Source of the DNA: CAZDXJ01 sp964509475
GTDB lineage: Bacteria > Pseudomonadota > Gammaproteobacteria > Methylococcales > Methylomonadaceae
Direction of reading: 5' to 3'
Assembly: GCA_964509475.1 (NCBI GenBank)
Contig: CAZDXJ010000035.1
Span: 1-24,662, forward strand
Length of the DNA stretch: 24,662 nucleotides
The notes beneath the pieces are model-generated. The model was not told the DNA's origin. It did no database searches and worked only from the letters and a program-made list of their open reading frames with translations. Position numbers and translations under genes: made by a program. Positions 1 through 7,409 of the stretch are shown one piece after another. The stretch's first letter is position 1; each line of letters begins with the position of its first letter.

Positions 1-2
1 AA

Positions 3-116
3 TCATTTAATGGTAGTGGCTCCGATGGTCGGTTCATTTTCCGCATCCGTGAGCGTGCGGAGTATATACTTAAAACTGGACATCAGGAAGATGTATGGCA
101 GAGAGAACCAGGATAA
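3..116 (+). CDS. Possible 3' end of an unidentified gene, cut by the window edge
   Basis: The third plus frame is open from the first bases to a TAA at 114-116, with a second TAA right after it. It would encode about 37 residues rich in Arg and Glu, ending in VWQREPG. I do not recognise the family. The same frame continues past the stops from a GTG at 123 with a hydrophobic stretch (FGFLALYIVEIY) that runs into the palindromic repeat at 195-282. The segment could therefore be the tail of one gene plus a small membrane peptide, or a decayed gene. There is little beyond the open frame to support it. Confidence 0.25.
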   Translation, partial: SFNGSGSDGRFIFRIRERAEYILKTGHQEDVWQREPG

Positions 117-194
117 TAACTGGTGTTACGCGGTTTTGGGTTTTTGGCACTGTATATCGTGGAAATATACTCTACAGAAGTACAGAATAGGCTC

Positions 195-282
195 TTCCCG
201 ACTTTGTGGGGTAACCACTACTATAGTGCCAGGCATACCCAAACGAGTGCCAAATATAGGGTTTATCCCACGAAATCTGGAA
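195..282. mobile_element. MITE-like palindromic element, copy 1
   Basis: An 88-bp element is bounded by imperfect terminal inverted repeats: left TTCCCGACTTTGTGGG (195-210) and right CCCACGAAATCTGGAA (267-282), 13 of 16 positions pairing. The same ends and the same subterminal sequence (GAGTGCCAAATATAGGGTTT) recur at 7977-8085, so this is a dispersed repeat. It has no coding capacity, as expected of a miniature inverted-repeat element or REP-like repeat moved by an enzyme encoded elsewhere. No clear target-site duplication is visible. The stretch from 283 to 361 after it holds nothing else I can identify. Confidence 0.75.
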
Positions 283-361
283 GAAGCACAAAATACAGTA
301 GGTCTGCGTAACATCAGATAATAGAACAAATTAAAAAACTTCAAGCAGAAGAGTTAGCCTT

Positions 362-739
362 ATGAATGTTACAGGAAAAGATAGACGAAGACATGCGCGT
401 CTTCCCATAGATTTACAATATATTTTAATTGTCGATGATCATGAATATTCGGGTCATATCAGTAATATCAGCTTGAGTGGGGCTTATCTGGCTACAATCG
501 AGCCGAATGATCCGGTCTTGCAAACCAGCCAGCGTGGAACCTTGAATATCAAAACCCATAAAGGCTGGCAATCCCTACGATGCGATATCGTTTATGTCGG
601 TTCAAACGACCCGTTTTTTCCAGATGGCGCCGGAGTAGCCTTTTGCGACGAGGATGATAAAACGGCATCGTCAATCTGGAACTTGGCAATTCAATATCTG
701 GTACAGGATGATCAATTATTTGCTCCGATTAACGATTGA
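362..739 (+). CDS. PilZ domain protein
   Basis: A 125-residue, soluble, single-domain protein. The PilZ signature for cyclic-di-GMP binding is present: RRHAR near residues 9-13, then NISLSGAYL about 25 residues later, matching the RxxxR and (D/N)xSxxG pattern. The family binds c-di-GMP and changes the activity of a partner in motility, polysaccharide export or transport; which partner applies here cannot be told. The ATG lies a short way after the weak ribosome-binding sequence AGAAGAG. The stop is 6 bp before the ATG of the Nramp-like gene, so the two are probably co-transcribed. No signal peptide or membrane segment is seen. The family call is firm, the pathway is not. Confidence 0.85.
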   Translation: MNVTGKDRRRHARLPIDLQYILIVDDHEYSGHISNISLSGAYLATIEPNDPVLQTSQRGTLNIKTHKGWQSLRCDIVYVGSNDPFFPDGAGVAFCDEDDKTASSIWNLAIQYLVQDDQLFAPIND

Positions 740-745
740 TTGTTT

Positions 746-2038
746 ATGAAAGCGTTATTGATGGTCATCCCAAATCGTTTTAATCTTTTATTGTCGCAAT
801 TGGGACCCGGTTTGCTTTATGCGGGTGCGGCAGTCGGTGTATCCCATCTTGTCCAATCGACTCGGGCAGGCAGTATGTTCGGTTTTTACCTGATTACGGC
901 GATTATTGTCATACATCTGATCAAATACCCATTTTTTGAGTTTGGCCCACGCTATACCGCCGCGACCGGAAACAATATTCTGTATGGTTACCGCAAGCTG
1001 GGCAACTGGGCTTTGTGGATTTATATTCTTATGACCTTATCCACAATGTTCATTATTCAGGCGGCGGTGACGGTGGTAACGGCAGGTCTGGCCGGCTATA
1101 TTTTTCATATTCACCAATTTGTGAATTTAAACCCGCAAAAGCTTGCCGCCGTGATCAGTTCCGGCTTATTGCTGATTTGTTTTGCCTTGTTGGCAGGTGG
1201 GCGCTACAGCTTGCTGGATAAATTCATCAAAGTCATTATCTTGATTTTGTCGGTCACATCGGTTTTAGCGGTATTAATTTTGGGTTTTGATAATCCGGGA
1301 TATTATAAAACAGCAGATGTGCAGTTTTCTTTCCAGGATACAGCGCATCTGATTTTTTTGGCGACTTTCCTGGGCTGGATGCCGGCGCCAATGGATATAT
1401 CGGTCTGGCATTCGATTTGGTCGGAAAGCCGCAATGACAGCGAAGGCAAAGTCATGGATATCAAAAGCGCCTTGTTTGATTTCCGGGTGGGTTATATTGG
1501 TACGGCATTGCTGGCGGTTTGTTTTTTGCTGCTCGGTGCTTTGATTATGTATGGCAGCGGCCAGGCGTTCAGTGCCAGCGGTGTTGTGTTTGCCGGACAA
1601 TTATTAGATATGTATCAACAGGCATTGGGACAATGGGCCTACCCGATTATTGCGGTGGCGGCATTGACAACGATGTTTAGTACGACCTTGACCTGTCTGG
1701 ATGCTTTTCCACGCACCTTGCAGGTTTCGTTGGCTTTGCTTTTCCCTGCTCGGGTTAATCAACAAAGCAATAAACATTATATATTCTGGTTATTGATTAC
1801 CATTACCGGAACCTTGACCCTTCTGTTTTTCTTTTTGACCTCGATGAAACAGATGGTGAAGATAGCGACGATCATCGCATTTGTAGCGGCGCCGGTTCTG
1901 GCGGCTTTGAATATGCGGGTTATGTTTGATAAGGAAATTGCTGAACCGTGTCGGCCTGGCAAGTTGATGTTTGTCTGGTGTATGCTGGGGCTGGGGGCTT
2001 TGCTAAGCTGTTCGATGAGTTATTTGCTATTGTCATAA
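746..2038 (+). CDS. Atypical Nramp-family transporter
   Basis: A very hydrophobic 430-residue protein with about eleven predicted membrane segments. Its start, SQLGPGLLYAGAAVGVSHLV, aligns with the first helix of Nramp metal transporters. The canonical metal-binding DPGN of helix 1 is missing (the site reads AVGVS), and the helix 6 MPHN-type motif is replaced by WMPAPMDISVWHS. It therefore belongs to the divergent Nramp-like group, and its substrate may not be Mn or Fe. Canonical Nramp proteins are proton-coupled divalent-metal importers in the inner membrane. I chose ATG 746; an in-frame TTG at 740 directly abuts the PilZ stop. Co-transcription with the PilZ gene is likely from the spacing. 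Family confidence is good, substrate unknown. Confidence 0.8.
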   Translation: MKALLMVIPNRFNLLLSQLGPGLLYAGAAVGVSHLVQSTRAGSMFGFYLITAIIVIHLIKYPFFEFGPRYTAATGNNILYGYRKLGNWALWIYILMTLSTMFIIQAAVTVVTAGLAGYIFHIHQFVNLNPQKLAAVISSGLLLICFALLAGGRYSLLDKFIKVIILILSVTSVLAVLILGFDNPGYYKTADVQFSFQDTAHLIFLATFLGWMPAPMDISVWHSIWSESRNDSEGKVMDIKSALFDFRVGYIGTALLAVCFLLLGALIMYGSGQAFSASGVVFAGQLLDMYQQALGQWAYPIIAVAALTTMFSTTLTCLDAFPRTLQVSLALLFPARVNQQSNKHYIFWLLITITGTLTLLFFFLTSMKQMVKIATIIAFVAAPVLAALNMRVMFDKEIAEPCRPGKLMFVWCMLGLGALLSCSMSYLLLS

Positions 2039-2061
2039 TATACAGTACAGCCAAACAGCTA

Positions 2062-2086
2062 TAAAAAAGCCCGCTTAGTGCGGGCT
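2062..2086 (-). terminator. Rho-independent terminator, minus-strand transcription
   Basis: AGCCCGC (2068-2074) and GCGGGCT (2080-2086) form a perfect 7-bp stem with a 5-base loop. Read on the minus strand, the stem is followed by six Ts (the A run 2063-2068). No T tract follows on the plus strand, so it ends minus-strand transcripts best, although the hairpin could also help end the Nramp transcript. It lies about 310 bp beyond bepA, which suggests that something else is transcribed in between. Confidence 0.75.
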
Positions 2087-2250
2087 CGCGTCCAATGATT
2101 TCTTGTTGTTTTTATTTGGTTGCACGCTTTGCTGCCTGGGGCAGCTAATAACAGAGAATTATTGTTTTTTATTATTTTTTCCTATAATCCAAGGAATAAC
2201 TCCTCCTCTCTGACGATCTCTATGCGATCGTGCCCACTCCATATAGCGGA
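2064..2250 (-). ncRNA. Candidate small RNA between the Nramp-like gene and bepA
   Basis: The 358-bp gap between 2039 and 2396 contains no convincing gene. On the minus strand it has a -10-like TATAGA (plus-strand 2257-2262), a perfect hairpin ACGATC/GATCGT (2213-2218 with 2226-2231) and, at the end, the strong terminator at 2062-2086. Six GGA triplets lie in about 187 bases, among them the GAGGAGG run near 2200-2206, a pattern resembling RNAs that sequester CsrA/RsmA. A good -35-like TTGACA on the minus strand near 2383-2388 could also drive it. The Shine-Dalgarno-like run is followed only by very short frames. This is inference from layout; an untranslated 3' end of bepA is the main alternative. 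Confidence 0.3.
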
Positions 2251-2396
2251 ATTAATTCTATACCAACTCATTTGATCTTGTCCACAAAAAAATCATTTAC
2301 CTTAGTTTTTTTATGGGTAAGTGTTGAAGTCTCGGAATATTGTGTATCTTTATAGAGGGAGTAATAAAATATATGAGGGGTTGTCAATGCCTGTTT

Positions 2397-3842
2397 TTAT
2401 TGTTTCGCTTGACGTTCTTCGTCGATAAAAAACTGCAGGCGTTGATCAAGAATAGCCGTCAAATAAAAGTTGACATCAGGTACCTTCTTGGCAAGTTTAA
2501 TCTGGGTAATGGCTGATCGGATGTCACCTATGGAATAATAATATTCCGCCATGTAACGGTGTGATTCGGCGGTATTGTTGAGCGCGCCGTAAGTGCGTGC
2601 CAACAGGCCGTAGTAAGCCGATTGTTGTTTTTTGTAGCTAAAGGATTGCAGAATCTTGCGGGCTTTTTCAGCTTGGCCAGCCTTCAACAGGGTTGCAATA
2701 TATTCCAATTGCATGGAGAAATTAGCGGGATGATATCGCATTGCCGTTTGGTAAAGTTGTAAGGCTTGGTCGTAGTTCTGTGTTTCCGTTTCGATTTTTG
2801 CCAGGCCGGTGAGATATTGCACCTGGGTGGGGAATTTTTTTATCAGCTGTAAAAAAATCGCCCGTGCCTTGTCAAATTGTTGTTTCTTTATATGGATCAG
2901 GGCAATGCCATAATGTGCAGCGGCCCGTTGTTCGTCGGTACCCTGGTTTTCCAGGGTCTGAAAATAATGTTGGATATCCTCGTCATTGGCTGCGCTGTTG
3001 ACCCGCAGTTTGGCCTTGACCAATAAATAATCGATTGAATCGGGATATTGCCGGTAAGGGTATTTTTCAGCCCGGCCCCGGGTATCGGAAATACGCGAGG
3101 TCGTGACCGGGTGAGTGCGTAAAAATTCCGGGATATTACGGCCATAATAGCGGCTGGATTGCTGCAAACGTTCAAAGAATACCGGCATACTGCGCGGATC
3201 AAAACCGGCACGGGCGAGGGTTTGAATACCAACCCGGTCGGCTTCCGCTTCATTAGAACGGGTAAAATTGATTTGTGATTGCAAACTGCCAGCCTGTACT
3301 GCCAGCAATGCTGCCTGACCCAAAGCGGCGGATTGGGTGCCGATCAAAATGGCGGCCAGGGTAGCGGCAGCCGTGGGTAATGACAGCTGATTGGCCGCTT
3401 CAAAAGCCCGATATAAATGACGTTGGGTGATGTGCGCGATTTCGTGGGCGAGGACGGATGCAAGTTCACTTTCCGAACCGGACGCCAGAATCAAGCCGGA
3501 ATTGACACCAATGTAGCCTCCAGGTCCGGCAAATGCATTGATTGCCGTATCGAGTACCACGAAAAAATGATAGGGAGTGGCAGGAGCATCGCTATGGGTG
3601 GCCAGTTTCTGGCCGATGGATTGGATATAATACTGAATATCCGGATCCTGGCTGATTTTGATCCGGCTATGCAGATTGCGAAAAAACGCTTCGCCGAGTT
3701 CTTTTTCTTGTAAGGGGGTGATGAGTGCCCCGGAAGAATCGCCCATATCCGGAAGGACGATTTTATCTTTTTCCAAAGGATAGGCGGGTGTAAAAACGAT
3801 ACCGGCCGTCAGAAGCAATGTCACGATGTTTACGAATTTCAT
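2397..3842 (-). CDS. bepA: Periplasmic M48 metalloprotease with TPR repeats, BepA-like
   Basis: A 481-residue protein with an N-terminal signal peptide (hydrophobic VTLLLTAGIVF) and then an M48 peptidase domain. HEIAH at residues 133-137 supplies two zinc-ligand histidines and the catalytic Glu, and NEAEADRVG near residue 197 supplies the third ligand. The C-terminal half is a series of TPR repeats. Length and layout match E. coli BepA (YfgC, 487 residues), which helps assemble LptD and degrades stalled outer-membrane proteins in the periplasm. The ATG at 3842 gives a standard signal peptide. It is divergent from tusD, with about 80 bp between the starts, and stands alone on its strand. Naming is by architecture and motif. 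Confidence 0.88.
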   Translation of the reverse strand: MKFVNIVTLLLTAGIVFTPAYPLEKDKIVLPDMGDSSGALITPLQEKELGEAFFRNLHSRIKISQDPDIQYYIQSIGQKLATHSDAPATPYHFFVVLDTAINAFAGPGGYIGVNSGLILASGSESELASVLAHEIAHITQRHLYRAFEAANQLSLPTAAATLAAILIGTQSAALGQAALLAVQAGSLQSQINFTRSNEAEADRVGIQTLARAGFDPRSMPVFFERLQQSSRYYGRNIPEFLRTHPVTTSRISDTRGRAEKYPYRQYPDSIDYLLVKAKLRVNSAANDEDIQHYFQTLENQGTDEQRAAAHYGIALIHIKKQQFDKARAIFLQLIKKFPTQVQYLTGLAKIETETQNYDQALQLYQTAMRYHPANFSMQLEYIATLLKAGQAEKARKILQSFSYKKQQSAYYGLLARTYGALNNTAESHRYMAEYYYSIGDIRSAITQIKLAKKVPDVNFYLTAILDQRLQFFIDEERQAKQ

Positions 3843-3887
3843 GGCGTTAAGACCGGTTTTATTTTATTTTTGTTCCCTGCGGAGTCG

Positions 3888-3915
3888 TTGCGATTTGAAC
3901 TTGAGTCATTATAGA
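3888..3915 (+). promoter_or_regulatory. Candidate sigma-70 promoter for tusDC
   Basis: TTGCGA (3888-3893) and TATAGA (3910-3915) are separated by 16 bp, about 10 bp before the tusD ATG. The 5' untranslated region would be very short. It lies in the divergent gap with bepA. Confidence 0.35.
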
Positions 3916-3925
3916 ATGTGACACC

Positions 3926-4321
3926 ATGAAATATCTTATCCAAGTCAATGATGGCCCTTGTGAATCCCAGGCCGGGTTATCCGCATTACATTTTATACAA
4001 GCCGCTCTGGCGAAACAGCATCGGGTTGGCCGGGTTTTCTTCTATGCGGGCGGTGTTTATCATGCTTTCCGCTATATTACGCCACCCAATGATGAAAACA
4101 ATCTGACCGAACACTGGAGTCGTTTGGCCAGAGAACAAGGTATTGATTTGGTGGTTTGTATTTCAGCGGCCCAGCGGCGGGGCTTGTTGAGTTCCATCGA
4201 AGCGAAAAGGCAAAACAAACAAGATGATGACTTAGCCGAAGGGTTTCGCATTTCCGGCTTGGGTCAGTTGGTTGAAGCAGTGTTGGAAGCGGATCGCTGT
4301 ATCGTTTTTGGCTCGGTATGA
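3926..4321 (+). CDS. tusD: Sulfurtransferase TusD
   Basis: A 131-residue DsrE-family protein. The start (MKYLIQVNDGP) and the segment LVVCISAAQRRG are typical of TusD, and the sulfur-carrying Cys falls at residue 78, the same position as in E. coli TusD. TusD is the catalytic subunit of the TusBCD complex, which receives persulfide sulfur from TusA and passes it to TusE and MnmA for 2-thiolation of tRNA U34. The homologue DsrE works in sulfur oxidation, but no dsr gene is near. The stop overlaps the tusC start (ATGA), so the two are translationally coupled. Confidence 0.9.
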   Translation: MKYLIQVNDGPCESQAGLSALHFIQAALAKQHRVGRVFFYAGGVYHAFRYITPPNDENNLTEHWSRLAREQGIDLVVCISAAQRRGLLSSIEAKRQNKQDDDLAEGFRISGLGQLVEAVLEADRCIVFGSV

Positions 4322-4674
4322 AAACCTTTTTGTTTGTTATGTCAGAGTTCCCTCACCATGGCGTGCATGTACAGGAGCAACTGGATGTCATTTTGACTGT
4401 GGCTGCGTTTGATCAAAAAGTGAGTTTGCTGTTACTGGATGACGGCGTTTTTCAGATACTCAAAGATCAGCGGCCTGAACCGTCCGCTCAAAAGGATACT
4501 GCGGCAATTTATCGGGCATTGCAAATTTATGATGTGCAGGATATTTATGTTGAACTGGAATCCCTGCAACATCGAGGCTTGAAACCGGGCGATTTGTTAT
4601 TGCCGGTCAGAGAGCTGTATCGTAAGGATGTGGCCGATCTAATGCGGCAATTCGATATTGTCATGGGAGGCTGA
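4318..4674 (+). CDS. tusC: Sulfur relay protein TusC
   Basis: A 118-residue DsrF/TusC-type protein with the start MKTFLFVMSEFPHHGVH and a central LLLLDDGVF strand, the usual TusC pattern and length (E. coli 119). It is a structural subunit of the TusBCD sulfur relay. Its ATG overlaps the tusD stop. The usual third subunit, TusB (DsrH, about 95 residues), would be expected next, but a cysteine-cluster gene follows instead. TusB may be encoded elsewhere or missing. Confidence 0.88.
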   Translation: MKTFLFVMSEFPHHGVHVQEQLDVILTVAAFDQKVSLLLLDDGVFQILKDQRPEPSAQKDTAAIYRALQIYDVQDIYVELESLQHRGLKPGDLLLPVRELYRKDVADLMRQFDIVMGG

Positions 4675-4679
4675 GGTTC

Positions 4680-4973
4680 GTGGATTGTCGTGCCGGTTGT
4701 GGTGCCTGCTGTATTGCGCCTTCTATTTCCGAAGCCATCCCGGGTATGGCAAAGGGTAAGCCTGCTGGAGTACGGTGTGTGCAATTGAGCGCTGAAAATC
4801 GTTGTCGTTTGTTTGCCAGTCCGGACCGGCCGACAGTATGTTCCGGGTTCAAGGCAAGCCCTGATATATGTGGCAATAACCGGCTGCAGGCCATGCACCG
4901 GCTGGAATATCTGGAAAGGATGACTTCTCCGCAGCAGAGCGTTCTTGTCCCATTAAAGGGTTTTCCAAAATGA
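4680..4973 (+). CDS. YkgJ-family cysteine-cluster protein
   Basis: A 97-residue protein starting at GTG 4680, with GGGAGG about 12 bp upstream at 4663-4668. The N-terminus (CRAGCGACC) and later cysteines (VRCVQL, NRCRLF, TVCSGF, DICGN) give the spaced pattern of the YkgJ/UPF0153 family, thought to bind zinc or an iron-sulfur centre. No function is established. It starts 5 bp after the tusC stop, so it is probably part of the tus operon, in the place where tusB is normally found. That position suggests, without proof, a link to sulfur transfer or metal-centre handling. Confidence 0.8.
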   Translation: MDCRAGCGACCIAPSISEAIPGMAKGKPAGVRCVQLSAENRCRLFASPDRPTVCSGFKASPDICGNNRLQAMHRLEYLERMTSPQQSVLVPLKGFPK

Positions 4974-4978
4974 TTGAA

Positions 4979-5065
4979 GGGCAGGTTGCCCGGCCGGAGT
5001 CGAACCGGCATAGTTGACGTTACCGCCTTTCTGTTCCCCAATCCATGCACGTAGACAGCCTGCCC
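4979..5065. other. Structured intergenic segment with a tRNA-like arm
   Basis: The 313-bp gap 4974-5286 starts with an 87-base stretch whose ends pair (GGGCAGG 4979-4985 with CCTGCCC 5059-5065). Inside it is a perfect 5-bp stem, GCCGG/CCGGC (4993-4997 and 5005-5009). On the minus strand this carries the 7-base loop TTCGACT, as in a tRNA T arm. The T-like arm does not abut the outer stem and no anticodon arm is evident, so it is not a normal tRNA; a relic or an unrelated structured RNA are options. The rest of the gap (5066-5219) shows nothing clear. Confidence 0.2.
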
Positions 5066-5219
5066 GATAAGTATAACAAGCCATGATAGAAATACAATAT
5101 GACGATACTGATATTATTAACGGCCTGAACAGATGATCTGAAGCTCAGTAGGGACAGTGGGGGCGATAGAACGCCACAAAGGGTATGCAGTGCATAAAAC
5201 TTAAAATTTATAGGTTTAA

Positions 5220-5251
5220 ATAGTTGACTAAATTACTAGGTTAAGTATATT
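5220..5251 (+). promoter_or_regulatory. iscR promoter with a type 1 IscR-like site
   Basis: ATAGTTGACTAAATTACTAG begins a 25-bp match (5220-5244) to the type 1 IscR site consensus, about 20 of 25 positions by eye. It overlaps a -35 TTGACT (5224-5229) and a -10 TATATT (5246-5251) with 16-bp spacing. In E. coli, [2Fe-2S]-IscR binds such sites to repress its own operon. The overlap here implies the same feedback control of iscR-iscS-iscA. Confidence 0.7.
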
Positions 5252-5286
5252 ATCAAACTCCCACTGTTTTTATAAGGTGATTTCTC

Positions 5287-5772
5287 GTGCGATTAACAAC
5301 TAAAGGGCGTTATGCTGTTACAGCGATGCTGGATCTGGCGTTTCACAGTCAAAGCCGACCGGTTACATTGACGGATATTGCAACCCGGCAAACGATTTCC
5401 CTGTCTTACTTAGAGCAACTGTTTGCCCGTTTGCGGCGTGCCGGTATGGTAAAAGGTGTGCGTGGTCCGGGTGGCGGTTATCAATTAAGCCGCAATGCCA
5501 CAGATATCAATATTGCCGATATCATATCGGCTGTGGATGAACCGGTGGATTCCACAAAATGTGGTGGTAAAGGCAATTGCCAGAACAATCAATCCTGCCT
5601 GACGCATGATTTATGGATGGGATTGAGTGAACAAATCCGCAGTTATTTGAAAGGTATCAGCCTTGGCGAGTTGTTGGAAAGACATCCGGTTCAGGAAGTT
5701 GCACAGCGTCAGGATGAAGAAATACAGCGGCTTGACAGCCAGCAGCTCATTGAAATAAGAAAAGCCAGTTAG
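5287..5772 (+). CDS. iscR: Iron-sulfur cluster regulator IscR
   Basis: A 161-residue Rrf2-family repressor. The N-terminal winged helix (MRLTTKGRYAVTAMLDLA) is followed by a cluster-binding loop with Cys92, Cys98, Cys104 and His107, the same positions as the [2Fe-2S] ligands of E. coli IscR. The start is a GTG at 5287, preceded by AAGGTGA. Holo-IscR represses Isc genes and apo-IscR acts at other sites. It heads an operon with the cysteine desulfurase gene 6 bp downstream, under a promoter that carries an IscR-like operator. Confidence 0.95.
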   Translation: MRLTTKGRYAVTAMLDLAFHSQSRPVTLTDIATRQTISLSYLEQLFARLRRAGMVKGVRGPGGGYQLSRNATDINIADIISAVDEPVDSTKCGGKGNCQNNQSCLTHDLWMGLSEQIRSYLKGISLGELLERHPVQEVAQRQDEEIQRLDSQQLIEIRKAS

Positions 5773-5778
5773 TTTTTT

Positions 5779-6900
5779 GTGATCTATTTTGATCATAATG
5801 CGACAACGCCGCTGGATGAGCGGGTTTTGGAGGTTATGTCGCCTTTTCTGACAAGGTTTTATGCCAATCCTTCAAGCATCTATCGAGCAGGAAGACTTGC
5901 GCGTAGTGCTATTGATACCGCCAGGCAGCAGGTTGCCGCGTTGTTTTCGGTTTCTCCAGCCCAGATTGTTTTTACCAGTGGGGGCACGGAAGCGAACAAT
6001 CTGGCGATAAAAGGCACTGTTGCACGTTGGCGATTGGCAAAAATTGCAGTCGGCGCATTTGAACACCCTTCGGTTCTGGAAGCCGCTTCGAGTCTGCGCC
6101 AGCAGGGCTGCCGGGTTGAAACCATTGCCGTTGATGCGGATGGGCATTTTTCCATGTCCCATGTTGAACAGTTACTTGAAACGGGTGTCAATTTGATTTC
6201 ATTGATGCTGGTCAATAATGAAACCGGTGTCATTCAAAATATCGGGGATTTGGCTGCGAACTTACAAGCGCATGATGTTTTGTTGCATACCGATGCGGTT
6301 CAGGCGGCTGGAAAAATAGCCGTTGATTTTAATCGTCTTGGTGTCAATCTGATGTCGGTATCCAGTCATAAAATTTATGGACCGAAGGGATGTGGTGCTT
6401 TGATAATGGATAAAACAACCGATTTGCAGCCGTTACTGCATGGTGGCGGGCAGGAGCAGGGCGTTCGGGCGGGAACCGAAAATGTTGCGGCAATCGTCGG
6501 GTTTGGTAAAGCGGCTGAATTGGCATTGCTGGAATTGGAACAACGCAGAATTTATTTGCAAGAACTGAGTAGCTATTTGAGAGCGGCTTTACAATGTATT
6601 GAGGGTTTGGTTTTGTTTGGCGCGGGACGACCCAAAGTAGCCAATACCGTGCAATTTGGTATTCCAGGAACCGATGGAGAAATGTTATCCATGCAATTGG
6701 ATCGGAAGGGGTTTGCCGTGTCCAGTGGCTCGGCCTGTGCAACGGGCGGTGGCGAGCCAAGTCATGTATTGATGTCCATGGGCATCGACAGGACGCTTGC
6801 CAAAAGTGCGCTGCGCATCAGTCTTGGTGTGTCCAACAAGAAAGAAGATATTGATTCTTTTATTGAACTTTTGATCGCTCTGATCCCGAAATTCCGTTAG
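5779..6900 (+). CDS. iscS: Cysteine desulfurase, NifS/IscS type
   Basis: A 373-residue PLP-dependent aminotransferase-fold enzyme that takes sulfur from cysteine as an enzyme persulfide for Fe-S clusters and thiolation. The FDHNATTPLD start, the Schiff-base Lys198 in SSHKIYGPKG and the active Cys320 in SSGSACATG are all present. The start is GTG 5779, immediately ahead of the conserved start of the fold. It is shorter than E. coli IscS (404) and closer in size to NifS-like enzymes. It follows iscR by 6 bp. It could supply both the downstream IscA and the nearby Tus relay (inference). iscU, its usual scaffold partner, is not next to it. Confidence 0.92.
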   Translation: MIYFDHNATTPLDERVLEVMSPFLTRFYANPSSIYRAGRLARSAIDTARQQVAALFSVSPAQIVFTSGGTEANNLAIKGTVARWRLAKIAVGAFEHPSVLEAASSLRQQGCRVETIAVDADGHFSMSHVEQLLETGVNLISLMLVNNETGVIQNIGDLAANLQAHDVLLHTDAVQAAGKIAVDFNRLGVNLMSVSSHKIYGPKGCGALIMDKTTDLQPLLHGGGQEQGVRAGTENVAAIVGFGKAAELALLELEQRRIYLQELSSYLRAALQCIEGLVLFGAGRPKVANTVQFGIPGTDGEMLSMQLDRKGFAVSSGSACATGGGEPSHVLMSMGIDRTLAKSALRISLGVSNKKEDIDSFIELLIALIPKFR

Positions 6901-6905
6901 TTTTT

Positions 6906-6918
6906 GTATACAATATAC
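6906..6918. repeat. Short palindrome between iscS and iscA
   Basis: GTATACAATATAC is a near-perfect inverted repeat (GTATA, 3-base spacer, TATAC) a few bases after the iscS stop. The 90-bp gap is AT-rich and could contain a regulator site or a promoter for iscA, but no clear -35/-10 pair is present. Confidence 0.25.
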
Positions 6919-6990
6919 TCCGAAAGAGATCAATCCTATTGATTTTTATGTGTGCGTAATGGTTAATTTTTATAGAAAAAGAGGTAGTTT

Positions 6991-7314
6991 ATGTCAGTAA
7001 ACTTGACCGAAAATGCTGCAAAACAAATTCAAAAACAGTTAAACAAACGCGCTAAAGGCATCGGCCTGCGTTTGGGTGTGAAGGAGGCCGGTTGTACCGG
7101 GTTTGCCTATGTGATTGATTATGCCGATGAATTGGAAGATGATGATATGGTTTTTGAGGAGCATGGGGTGAAAGTTATTATCAATGAAAGCCATATGCCT
7201 TATCTTGATGGCGTGGTGTTGGATTATTGCCGGGAAGGCATCAACGAAGCTTTCAAATTTCACAATCCAAATGTAAAAGATACCTGCGGATGCGGTGAAA
7301 GTTTTTCAGTGTAA
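6991..7314 (+). CDS. iscA: Iron-sulfur assembly protein IscA
   Basis: A 107-residue A-type Fe-S carrier. The three conserved cysteines are at the E. coli IscA positions: Cys35 (AGCTGFAY), Cys99 and Cys101 (TCGCGESF). It binds iron or Fe-S clusters and delivers clusters to targets. AGAGGT lies about 6 bp before the ATG. It sits 90 bp after iscS on the same strand, so it is part of the iscR-iscS-iscA group, possibly with its own promoter. hscB, hscA and fdx do not follow. Confidence 0.93.
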   Translation: MSVNLTENAAKQIQKQLNKRAKGIGLRLGVKEAGCTGFAYVIDYADELEDDDMVFEEHGVKVIINESHMPYLDGVVLDYCREGINEAFKFHNPNVKDTCGCGESFSV

Positions 7315-7409
7315 AAAACGGGTTGAAAATTCGCCTTCCCTGCGTGATCATAGGCACTCAAATTATATTTATGAACACTTAATAACAACCAGAGGCCGGG
7401 GAATAGGTA

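Noticed and set aside
10..321. Plus-strand open frame of 103 codons at the left edge
   Set aside because: It runs straight through the palindromic repeat, and the translation resembles no protein family.
4979..5065. Functional tRNA gene on the minus strand
   Set aside because: The T-arm-like hairpin is followed by seven extra bases before the paired end, no anticodon arm can be drawn, and no CCA-type end fits.
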